NCBI GenBank assembly: GCA_963849065.1
Contig: CAWKFM010000004.1
Location: forward strand, 620,001 to 684,000
From: TOLSYN sp963849065
Lineage (GTDB): Bacteria > Acidobacteriota > Terriglobia > Terriglobales > Acidobacteriaceae
Direction of reading: 5' to 3'
DNA length: 64,000 bases
Under the pieces are notes generated by a model, which did not search any database, had not been told where the DNA came from, and was given only the letters and a program-made list of their open reading frames with translations. Shown piece after piece: positions 53,168 through 60,586 of the stretch (positions are counted from its first letter, which is position 1; the number at the start of each line of letters is the position of its first letter). Made by a program: the position numbers and the translations under genes.

Positions 53168-55555
53168 TCATCTCTGTCCACGCAGCTCTTCACACTTTGA
53201 AGGATCGCCCTTGATCAGGTCTTCCATCACCACGACGCAGGTTTCCGATTTCGCTCCGGCAAAGCTCATTTCGATCAGTGCATGGCCCACGCCCAGCGCC
53301 GTTACCTCGCCGGTTGTCTCATCCAGCCGGATCACCGGCTCGCGCGGCTGCCGCACCTCGAACTTGACGTCACTTGCGTTCAACAGAACCCGCCACTGGT
53401 ACCATACAACCGGAAGCAGCCTTCGCACGTTGTCAGGCGGGGTCGGCAACAGGTGAAGCGTCGTTGCCTGTGATTCAAGATAGTCGATAGCCGTTCCGTC
53501 CTCCGCATTGGTCAGTTGCAACGGTGGTTTCTGTGGCAATCTCACCGGAACCTCAAAGGTTCGCGTCGCGACGCCGCCATCGGCAAACAGCACGTGGATG
53601 CTGAATTTTGCCTTCCCCAGCCGCTGCGCAACCACCTTTACGTAGGTGCTCCCATCCGGCGCAGTTTCAATGCTTCCGATCACGGTTCCAATCGGGCCCC
53701 CAACGGAGGTCTCCATGTCCTCATACTCATATGGTTCCTGCGGTTCTGAACTGGAGATCCGAATCACCTTCTGGTAGACGATGGTCTGCAGCACCTTCGG
53801 GCCCGTCAGGTGTACAGTCAGAGTGTCCGGCTCTCCCAGCGGCAATGAAACGCCTTCCAGGGGGATCTGAATGCGCTCATCGGCCACGAACTTGTCTTTC
53901 ACGTCCGGTGAAAGCGTCGCCCTCTCGATCACCTGGTCAAGGCGAACCTCCGCCATCGTCGACAACGCCTGCGGACCGCTCGTCTCCAGTGGAGGCAGCG
54001 GTGGCAGCGGTGCCCCATACTTGGCCCGCAAGGCACGGCAGTTCGAAACATCCCGGAAAAACGGCTCGCCCTTCGCGTCCACCACAAAGCATGTCTCGCT
54101 CTTCAACCCCCTAAACTCCCTCTCCAGCAATGCCTGCCCGGGACGCAAAGGGAATACCTGTACAAAGACGTTCCCAGCGTCCACTCGGATTGCCGGCTTA
54201 TCGCCCTCGCTCAACACCCGAAAAGTCACCAGTTTGGGAGGTATATTCACAAAGCTCGGAATCCCGTCATAACACGCGCTGCTCCAAAGGTCGTCTATCG
54301 GCATAGACAGTTCTCCGGCGGTAGGCGCCACCAGGTGCAATGGCAAATTCGGGTATTGGTAACTGTCGTTTCCGCACGACCGGTTTATGGCCCTCGGCTG
54401 CCTCGCGCCAAACTCAGCATCGGCCTTCAAAGTTTTATGCGCTACCCCGCCATCGGCAAAGAAAATGGCGAAATCGTACTGCACTGCTTCCACCACTTGG
54501 TACGGAAACACCGGCACCCTAATGTCTCCGTTCGGCTTCGTCTCAAAGGTAAACGGAGGAATCGGCTTGTAATAGCCGTCTCGGGGAACGCAGCCGACAG
54601 AGTCGTGGTCGCATTCTACGCGGACCACTGTTCCACCATGCACGTGCATGGTGATGGTATTCTCTTCCGCGACATACAGCGGGTGCACAGGAACTACCAT
54701 CTCCACACGGTCGTCCGCCACAAACCTTCCAAGGCGTCCATCGTTTGCCGTGTAGGGCAGCTTCGACATCCAGTCCGCGCCCGGCGCATCCGCATCCGGT
54801 TCGGTCGGCAACATACCGTTCCCGCCCTCCCGTAATTCCTCGCAATCTCTGCGAGAATACACGTCGCTTTCCCGCACCATTACGCATATCGTTAGCTTCG
54901 CTCCCGCATAGGTACTCTCGATCAGCGCATCCCCCAGGCGCAATGAATCGATGGTGCTGATAGCCGGATCGAAGCGGATCGCGGGTGCGCCGGAGGTCTG
55001 CCGCACCTTGAACCGCACGTCTTTCGCCGGCACATTCAGCGGCTGCGGTACTCCCTCGAATTCGGCCGCCAGCCCCAGCACCTTCTGTAATCCAACCGTC
55101 ATCGAGACTTTGGGCCGGCCGGCCGCCGACGTGAACGCCTGTTGCAGGACCAGGCTCCGCGCCGGACGCGCGGCCACGACCTGGCCGGTCACATCTACCT
55201 GCTCGGCATAGCCATCGACATAAACCGCCATGAAGGTGAATTGCACCGTTCCCAACCCCATCGGCACCACATTCACATACGTGCTGCCGTCTCCGCGGCG
55301 CTTCACCTCTGGCTCCTGGCCCTTGTCGCCGCTCATCAAAACGAAGTTGCCTTGGGCGTCCGGCTGACTTTGGCTCACGCCCAAAACCCGCAGTGGCGGC
55401 CCTATCAAATCAATGTCAAACGCATTCTCCTCGCCCAGATGCAGAGGCTGTCTCGGAACATGTACAGTGACGCGGCCCTTGGGGCTTTGGCTTGACTGAG
55501 CGAAGGCAGAGGCAGCTACGGCCACCAACACCAACAAAATGATTGCTCGTTTCAT
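53168..55555 (-). CDS. Secreted protein with three internal repeats
   Basis: A 795-residue exported protein (signal MKRAIILLVLVAVAASAFAQ). It consists of three homologous units of about 240 residues. Each begins with a strand such as VTVHVPRQPLHLGEEN, VEMVVPVHPLYVAEEN or IQIPLEGVSLPLGEPD, has a YVDG/FADGG block in the middle, and ends with ALIESTYAGAKLTICVMV, ALLEREFRGLKSETCFVV or ALIEMSFAGAKSETCVVV followed by a Cys-containing CEEL/CRAL motif. The family is not recognised. It shares a 71-bp 5' region with the gene at 55661-56464. Confidence 0.75.
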   Translation of the reverse strand: MKRAIILLVLVAVAASAFAQSSQSPKGRVTVHVPRQPLHLGEENAFDIDLIGPPLRVLGVSQSQPDAQGNFVLMSGDKGQEPEVKRRGDGSTYVNVVPMGLGTVQFTFMAVYVDGYAEQVDVTGQVVAARPARSLVLQQAFTSAAGRPKVSMTVGLQKVLGLAAEFEGVPQPLNVPAKDVRFKVRQTSGAPAIRFDPAISTIDSLRLGDALIESTYAGAKLTICVMVRESDVYSRRDCEELREGGNGMLPTEPDADAPGADWMSKLPYTANDGRLGRFVADDRVEMVVPVHPLYVAEENTITMHVHGGTVVRVECDHDSVGCVPRDGYYKPIPPFTFETKPNGDIRVPVFPYQVVEAVQYDFAIFFADGGVAHKTLKADAEFGARQPRAINRSCGNDSYQYPNLPLHLVAPTAGELSMPIDDLWSSACYDGIPSFVNIPPKLVTFRVLSEGDKPAIRVDAGNVFVQVFPLRPGQALLEREFRGLKSETCFVVDAKGEPFFRDVSNCRALRAKYGAPLPPLPPLETSGPQALSTMAEVRLDQVIERATLSPDVKDKFVADERIQIPLEGVSLPLGEPDTLTVHLTGPKVLQTIVYQKVIRISSSEPQEPYEYEDMETSVGGPIGTVIGSIETAPDGSTYVKVVAQRLGKAKFSIHVLFADGGVATRTFEVPVRLPQKPPLQLTNAEDGTAIDYLESQATTLHLLPTPPDNVRRLLPVVWYQWRVLLNASDVKFEVRQPREPVIRLDETTGEVTALGVGHALIEMSFAGAKSETCVVVMEDLIKGDPSKCEELRGQR

Positions 55556-55611
55556 GCGCAGGAGTGTACGTCAAAGCTGGGCGGAGTTCCAGCAGACCGG
55601 AATACCTGTCG
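55541..55611. repeat. 71-bp repeat covering a gene start and leader, first copy
   Basis: Matches 56451-56521 at 68 of 71 positions. It covers the first codons (MKRAI) and about 55 bases upstream of the start of the 795-residue secreted protein, on the minus strand. It could be a shared promoter or leader, including a TTGACG motif. Confidence 0.8.
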
Positions 55612-55660
55612 AGAAGTCAGAGCGTGTGGTTCACCAGCCCGTGGTTTGCAGAGTACGTTT

Positions 55661-56464
55661 CTACTGTTGCACTGCACCGCCCGCTGCCATTGCAACCCCG
55701 GGGTCTTTGTCGGTTGCCAATACCTTCAAATCTGCTTTAGAAGCGGCATCGCCGATGTCTTGAAAGACGCGCACGGCTTTCTCGCGGACCAGCGGGTCGC
55801 TGCTCGTCATCCAAGCCTCGGCGTGCGAAAAGCCCGCAGTCTTGTCGCCGAGCAAGCGATTGACTTTGTCGGCTTCGATCTCGTCGCACATGTCGGCGGG
55901 CGGAGAGGAACTCAACCTCTCCCGCAAGGCTTGGTAATCTTCAGCGTGCTCGGTGATAGCCGGAACGAACTTCCCCCCGGAAAACCTGTAGTAGATCGGG
56001 ATCACCGCTATACAGCTGTTGGCACCTTCGTAGTCGGTGAACGTTTGGGGAACGCGTAGGTCTTCGTGTCCGTCGCCCTTCACCACAAGAGCGGCAGCTT
56101 TACCAACGTCCCAAAGCCATGCGTCGATATGCTGTACGGTTCCATCGTTGGAAATGATTTCCAGGTTGTTGCAAAAGCGTCTGCCGCTGACATCGACCGT
56201 GACGATCAGACGATAGAAGCCATCGCCTGCAATATCAGCGAATGAGTAATCGCAAACGTCGCCGACATCGTAGCCATCTGCTTCAGCTGCTTCGAGTAGC
56301 GACTTCACCTGGGCGGGTGTAACGTCGGCATTCCGAATCGATCCAATGGCCCAGTCCCCGGAGATTGCGGACGCTACAGGTTTGGCTGGAGTGGCCTGTC
56401 CCACCACCCGGCTGACGAGGCCTAAAGCAAAGATGAACAGCAACAAAAGGATTGCCCGTTTCAT
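55661..56464 (-). CDS. Secreted protein with a C-terminal helical repeat
   Basis: A 267-residue exported protein (signal MKRAILLLLFIFALGLVSRVVG). The main domain is unassigned; it has four cysteines (CDYSF, FCNN, SCIAV, MCDE). The C-terminal 45 residues (SSDPLVREKAVRVFQDIGDAASKADLKVLATDKDPGVAMAAGGAVQQ-like) resemble HEAT repeats. It shares its start region with the 795-residue gene, so the two may be coregulated. Confidence 0.7.
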   Translation of the reverse strand: MKRAILLLLFIFALGLVSRVVGQATPAKPVASAISGDWAIGSIRNADVTPAQVKSLLEAAEADGYDVGDVCDYSFADIAGDGFYRLIVTVDVSGRRFCNNLEIISNDGTVQHIDAWLWDVGKAAALVVKGDGHEDLRVPQTFTDYEGANSCIAVIPIYYRFSGGKFVPAITEHAEDYQALRERLSSSPPADMCDEIEADKVNRLLGDKTAGFSHAEAWMTSSDPLVREKAVRVFQDIGDAASKADLKVLATDKDPGVAMAAGGAVQQ

Positions 56465-56521
56465 GCGCAGGAGTGTACGTCAAAGCTGGGCGGAGTGCCA
56501 GCAGGCCGGAATACCTGTCGG
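56451..56521. repeat. 71-bp repeat covering a gene start and leader, second copy
   Basis: Second copy of the repeat at 55541-55611, 910 bases away in direct orientation. It covers the start of the 267-residue secreted protein gene and its upstream region. Confidence 0.8.
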
Positions 56522-56602
56522 GCGCCAAAGGCACAAGCAGCCTATCCCAACACCGGGGAAATGTTGACCACTGTAGCAGCATTCCGATTGAAAGGAGCCC
56601 CG

Positions 56603-56757
56603 ATGTGGTTTTCTGGCACCCCCCCGTGGGCTACAAACACCTGATTGCCGCCCACTGGAACCGCCACCCTAAGTTCTTTGAATGGGCAGCCGGCGAGCGC
56701 TGCCGTTGGGAAGGTTTTCCGCTCACTGGATTGCGGCTTCGGTGGCCGTGCCGATAG
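56603..56757 (+). pseudogene. Frameshifted copy of the 51-residue protein gene
   Basis: Same ribosome site and start as the gene at 48046-48201, but a run of seven C's where the twin has eight shifts the frame and leads to an early stop after about 13 codons. The downstream sequence still encodes the rest of the protein in another frame. Confidence 0.55.
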
Positions 56758-56766
56758 GTGCAGGGA

Positions 56767-57069
56767 TCACTTGCGCCACGGCCACCGAAGCCACCCACAC
56801 CAACAGAACCTTGGGTCGATATGATCCTGAATCCAGTCCTCAGCGGTTACGCAAGCGTGAACCCAGAGGAGGTAGAGCCGATGCTGCAGGCACAGCCACT
56901 GTTGCGTGCCATCCGCGAAGGTACGGTGGAACCTTGCCGGCCTCCCGCAGATAAGCGCCGGCGGTTCGGGCTCCCCCGGGTTTGCAAAAGCGCACTCGGT
57001 AAGGTTGACCCAGTACTCGCAGGTCTGCCTCGCGGTGATACCGGCGCCGTTGTGGTGGTGGTTGCTCAT
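56767..57069 (-). CDS. Recombinase-linked Cys-rich protein, right copy
   Basis: Inverted twin of the gene at 47734-48036, full length (100 residues), with the same Cys/His pattern and a Gln for Arg change (TQQW). It overlaps the end of the right recombinase copy. About six base differences cluster in its middle; I see none that breaks the frame. Confidence 0.65.
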   Translation of the reverse strand: MSNHHHNGAGITARQTCEYWVNLTECAFANPGEPEPPALICGRPARFHRTFADGTQQWLCLQHRLYLLWVHACVTAEDWIQDHIDPRFCWCGWLRWPWRK

Positions 57070-57644
57070 GCACCAGCCGCCACCCGTCCGCGAACTGTGC
57101 CGTAGCCGACCCCCAGCACGGTGGCGATGTCCCGCAGGCTGGCGCCATCAGCTTTCATGCGGAGGATCGTGTCACGGTCTACGACCCGGCGTGGCCGACC
57201 GAGCCGCTGCCCCCTCGCCTTGGCATTCCGCAGCCCTGCACGCACCCGTTCCTGTATCAGCGCCCGCTCAAACTCCGCCATGGCTCCCACCACCTGAAAC
57301 ATCAGCCGCCCAGTCGGCGTGGTCAGGTCGAGGTTGTCCCTCAGGCTGATGAACGCCACCCCAATGCTATCGAGGTCGGCAAGGGCATTCACCAGGTGTT
57401 TCAGCGACCGCCCGAACCTATCGATCTTCCACACCAACACGGCATCGAACCGGCGGCGATGGGCGTCGGCCATCAGGCGGTTAAGTGCAGGGCGGGACTC
57501 CTTGGAGCCGGACACCCCCGCATCAACATACTCGCCGATGATCTCCCACCCACGGCGTGCGGCAAACTCGCGCAGCTCCGCAAGCTGCATCTCGGGGTGC
57601 TGGCCGTTCAGGGTGCTGACTCGGGCGTACAGGGCGACTCGCAT
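57066..57644 (-). CDS. Serine recombinase, right copy
   Basis: Protein identical to the recombinase at 47159-47737, in opposite orientation, with the same ribosome site and downstream partner. Two identical inverted copies may reflect recent duplication or gene conversion. Either copy could act on sites in both arms. Confidence 0.92.
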   Translation of the reverse strand: MRVALYARVSTLNGQHPEMQLAELREFAARRGWEIIGEYVDAGVSGSKESRPALNRLMADAHRRRFDAVLVWKIDRFGRSLKHLVNALADLDSIGVAFISLRDNLDLTTPTGRLMFQVVGAMAEFERALIQERVRAGLRNAKARGQRLGRPRRVVDRDTILRMKADGASLRDIATVLGVGYGTVRGRVAAGA

Positions 57645-57918
57645 AGTGACCTCCGTGGTGGGTGTTTGCGGGTGGAGCATGGTCTCCGGTTCGGCATCGT
57701 TGCAGCGGTCTCGTTCCGATGGAACCGACGACCAGTACGTTCAAAAAAACCGGTTTATAACCCCAGAATCAAGACCGCCGGACTGGTGGCCAGAGGTGCA
57801 ACCATGCGTCCCGCATGAGCGCACAATAGGGCGCACGTTAAGAGGAGGCGACCCCAGAATCGGGCTCGTATCCACCGCCAAGTTCTTGACTTTGGGTAAG
57901 CGGGAGAGGGCAGCGGAA

Positions 57919-57964
57919 TCTCATAATCCGTAGGTCCGTGGTTCGAGTCCACGCGCCGCCACCA
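57919..57964. repeat. Inverted tRNA-Met 3'-end core
   Basis: 46 bases identical to 63872-63917 but reversed relative to the other four cores. On one side lies the recombinase arm and on the other the integrase fragment, as expected for a former junction between two tandem elements that was later inverted. Confidence 0.88.
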
Positions 57965-58868
57965 AGCAAATCAATAACTTCAAACATTTATCCCTTTCCT
58001 CGGCGCACGATAAGGCGCACGGAATGCTCCAGAGCCTTCATCGCTTTAACGGAGTCCTTGTCCACGGTCTTGATGTAAAACGACATGGTAGTAGAGACGT
58101 TTGCGTGCCGGAGAATCGCTTGGATGGTTTTGTCCGGCACGCCGAGGCGGTAGAGGTTGGTTCCCAATCCCCTGCGAAAAGCGTGCCAGCCATGCCACCG
58201 CCTCCGAGCATCATCTCGCTCGAACTGGTGTTTCGCCTTGTGTCCGGCGCGACTCTCACCGCAGTGCTGGCAGAACTCAAGCCGGGGCTGGATGCAACGG
58301 TTGGTCACGTTGTTCAAACAGAGTGGCGTGCCGACCGTGTTGGCGAACATCGCGCCGGTGGCCGGATTACCACAACCGGCTCGATAGGCGTCCAGCATCT
58401 TTCGCAGGGGCGCAATTACCGGAACCGGGGCTTTGCTGGTGCGGGTCTTGGGTTCGTCTATCGTGCCGAGCCACACCGACCGGGTCACCCGGATTTCTTC
58501 CCCAGTGTAGTGCTCCCACAATAACCCCTGAAGCTCACCACGTCGCAACCCGGTGAACGCCGCCGTGGCCGCGATGGTCGCGGCTGGCTGCGGTAGGGCG
58601 CTGATGATATGCAGCACCTCCTCCAAGGTATAGGCATAGGTATCGCTGGCGGGACGGGCTTTGGGTATTCCGACCCCGAGTACAGGGTTCGCGCCGTCGA
58701 GGTAGCCCTGCTGGCGGGCATGGTTGAAGATTCCAGAGAGCAGGGCTTTGACATGCCGCAGGGTGGCGCCGCTAAGGCTGTGGCCTTGAGCTACGGCCTG
58801 CAGCAGCGATTGCAGGTCGTGGGTGCGGACGTCACGGAGCCACCACGTGCTGCAGTGGGTTACCAGGT
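57919..58868. repeat. Left arm of a 950-bp inverted repeat (integrase 3' part)
   Basis: Inverted copy of 62968-63917. It holds the tRNA core and the last 292 codons of the integrase; the encoded residues are identical to those of the intact copy. The arms enclose 4.1 kb. Confidence 0.92.
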
Positions 58869-58896
58869 GGGCGAGTGTTCCTGCCGTAGCTTTCAT
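57988..58896 (-). pseudogene. 5'-truncated copy of the tyrosine integrase
   Basis: The frame encodes integrase residues 112-403, identical to the gene at 62637-63848, preceded by about ten unrelated residues (MKATAGTLAH). The catalytic residues are all in the retained part, but the N-terminal DNA-arm domain is lost, so it is probably inactive as it stands. Inversion between the arms would reunite it with the missing 5' part. Confidence 0.85.
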
Positions 58897-59030
58897 CCAA
58901 TGGCATGGGACTGGATGAAGTATTCGATGCCGCCAGCGATGGGTTGCAGAAATCGGGTGCGGCTGAATCGAGGTATGGCTCTGCTGGGTGCATAAATATA
59001 GGACTAGAGACTATAACAACGTATAGGTTA

Positions 59031-59203
59031 TCCCTCCGAGGGAGTTCTGCTGGAATGCTGAAAATTCCGTGTTTATTGGGAAAACTGCACTCTGACCCAA
59101 AAGCCCAACATTGAAAATTCCCAAGAATGCCGCGAAAATCGCGATTGTTCATGGCTGGAAAATAACAGTCCCTCCGAGGGAGTTCTAGGTATCCCTCCGA
59201 GGG
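59031..59203. repeat. Three CCCTCCGAGGG palindromic iterons
   Basis: TCCCTCCGAGGGAGTTCT occurs at 59031-59048 and 59169-59186, and a shorter copy, TCCCTCCGAGGG, at 59192-59203. They lie in the roughly 530-base non-coding region (58897-59427) upstream of a helix-turn-helix gene and the polymerase operon. They could be operators, or a replication or excision control site. Confidence 0.65.
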
Positions 59204-59214
59204 TCAGGTTTGGA

Positions 59215-59243
59215 GACGGCGGCTTTTAGAAGCCGTCGTTTTT
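59215..59243 (+). terminator. Rho-independent terminator upstream of the HTH gene
   Basis: GACGGCGGCTT pairs with AAGCCGTC, and GTTTTTT follows. No protein gene ends just before it on the plus strand, so it may end a short regulatory transcript or shield the operon from read-through. Confidence 0.65.
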
Positions 59244-59427
59244 TGTGGTTCTTCACTTTTATTTTGGCTTTTCGGCTTCCCGTTCCCCCAGAAAACAGTA
59301 TTGAACTAACAGCACCTACTTATCCGGTTCCCAAGCCGGAGACGGGAGGGCGGTCCCCATTCCACCGCCCTCTCGGAAGTAGGTCGTGCTACTGGGAAGG
59401 AATGGGAGGAATGGGTTCACGCAAGGA

Positions 59428-59835
59428 ATGGGTAACCTAGAAAAATTTGACCCCGCACGTCTGTGTGTTCAGCCGCCTATGTTGGCTATACCCCAGACGC
59501 CGAAACGGCACACGGAGGCTCCGCTTCATGTACCAAGCCGCCGCCGTAACCGTAAGCCGGAGTTTCTGCCGGAGATTCCGTGGGAGATGTTCTGCGCGAT
59601 GGCGCAGCTCCCGGGCAAAGCGGGCTGGGTCGGACTGGCGATTTATCGCCTCACGGTGATGAAGAAGACAACGACCGTGATGTTCAATTGCCGGGACTTG
59701 GGTGCTCGGATTGGTGTGAACCCGAAGGCGGTCTACAACGCCCTCACCCTATTAGAGCGTGAGGGGGTAATCACCGCCAACCGTGGGCGCGGCAGCTTCG
59801 CCGAAGTGACGATGCTGATCGAGCCTGAACCATAA
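59428..59835 (+). CDS. Winged-helix-like DNA-binding protein of the mobile element
   Basis: A 135-residue protein. The second half has a helix-turn-helix pattern (FNCRDLGARIGVNPKAVYNALTLLEREGVITANRGRGSFAEVTML), as in GntR/MarR-like winged helices. The first part is basic and Pro-rich. The likely start is ATG 59428; an ATG at 59386 is open. It lies downstream of the iterons and upstream of the polymerase operon and may control them. Confidence 0.65.
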   Translation: MGNLEKFDPARLCVQPPMLAIPQTPKRHTEAPLHVPSRRRNRKPEFLPEIPWEMFCAMAQLPGKAGWVGLAIYRLTVMKKTTTVMFNCRDLGARIGVNPKAVYNALTLLEREGVITANRGRGSFAEVTMLIEPEP

Positions 59836-59887
59836 TCCGCGGCAGCCCGATAAGGCTGCCGCCAAAACCGAAGTGAATGGAGATTTT

Positions 59888-60586
59888 ATGTCCGAAATTT
59901 TAAATGCAGTGAATCTGAGTCTCGCGGAGAACCTCACGCCGCACGCCCTCACCTCAACCCCCGTCGCCGACGAAAACGGTAAGACCGTCCCCACGACTGG
60001 GAGCATTACCACTACCCGCAAGCCGAGCTTGGCGGATAAGTTCAACCCCAGCCGCCTGCGCATCGCTCAGAACTTTGGTGAGGTCACGGCGACCCAGAAG
60101 AAGCTGACCTCGGTTCCGGTCAATAAGCCCAACAAGCAACAGTGGGTGCGCGTCCACCCCGATGCCGCCTACCGCCTCGACGTGGCGATTATCGAGATGA
60201 AGGAGGGCAACCACATGTACGTGGTTGAGCCCAGCCTTGTGCCGGAACTGGCTACCGAGGTCACCTTCGCAACCTTGTTCACCGCTATCACCCGCGAGGG
60301 CAATCTGTTCTTGTGGCCGGTGAAGTTGCCCGACCCGGAAGGTCGTCCAAACTCGTGGAATGAGTCGGCGCGTGAAGCGGCATCGGAAGCGATTACGAGC
60401 TGGGTGCGCGTGCAGGCCAACATGGGCATCGGAGCTTACGAGTACTGGGTAGCCCCCGGCGACCTGGCGCTGCCTAAGTTTCCTGACCTCAGCTTCGCCG
60501 AGTTGCTGGCGATTGCCTTCAAGGGCGACCGCTTTATTGAGACCCTTGACCACCCAGTTGTGGGTCGCCTGCGGGGGACAAAGTAA
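59888..60586 (+). CDS. Protein of unknown function cotranscribed with the polymerase
   Basis: A 232-residue soluble protein with a Ser/Thr-rich N-terminal part and a mixed alpha/beta body (KQQWVRVHPDAAYRLDVAIIEMKEGNHMYVVEPSLVPEL, then NLFLWPVKLPDPEGRPNSWNESAREA). GGAG lies before ATG 59888. Its stop overlaps the polymerase start (TAATG), so the two are coupled. I do not recognise a family; a DNA-replication accessory role is a guess from context. Confidence 0.65.
   Translation: MSEILNAVNLSLAENLTPHALTSTPVADENGKTVPTTGSITTTRKPSLADKFNPSRLRIAQNFGEVTATQKKLTSVPVNKPNKQQWVRVHPDAAYRLDVAIIEMKEGNHMYVVEPSLVPELATEVTFATLFTAITREGNLFLWPVKLPDPEGRPNSWNESAREAASEAITSWVRVQANMGIGAYEYWVAPGDLALPKFPDLSFAELLAIAFKGDRFIETLDHPVVGRLRGTK

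Larger units (their letters stand above)
56563..57964. repeat. Right arm of the 1.4-kb inverted repeat
   Basis: Inverted copy of 46839-48241. Its outer end is an inverted tRNA-Met 3' end, directly followed by the truncated integrase of the second inverted repeat. Differences from the left arm are the shorter C run and several substitutions. Confidence 0.92.

Noticed and set aside
46839..57964. Composite transposon with IS elements as arms
   Set aside because: The arms lack a transposase and IS-type terminal repeats; their outer ends are tRNA-Met fragments, which fits site-specific integration and later rearrangement better.
58897..59210. CRISPR-like array suggested by the repeated CCCTCCGAGGG motif
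   Set aside because: Only three short palindromic copies with irregular spacing (about 120 and 5 bases between) and no cas genes; iterons or operators are more likely.
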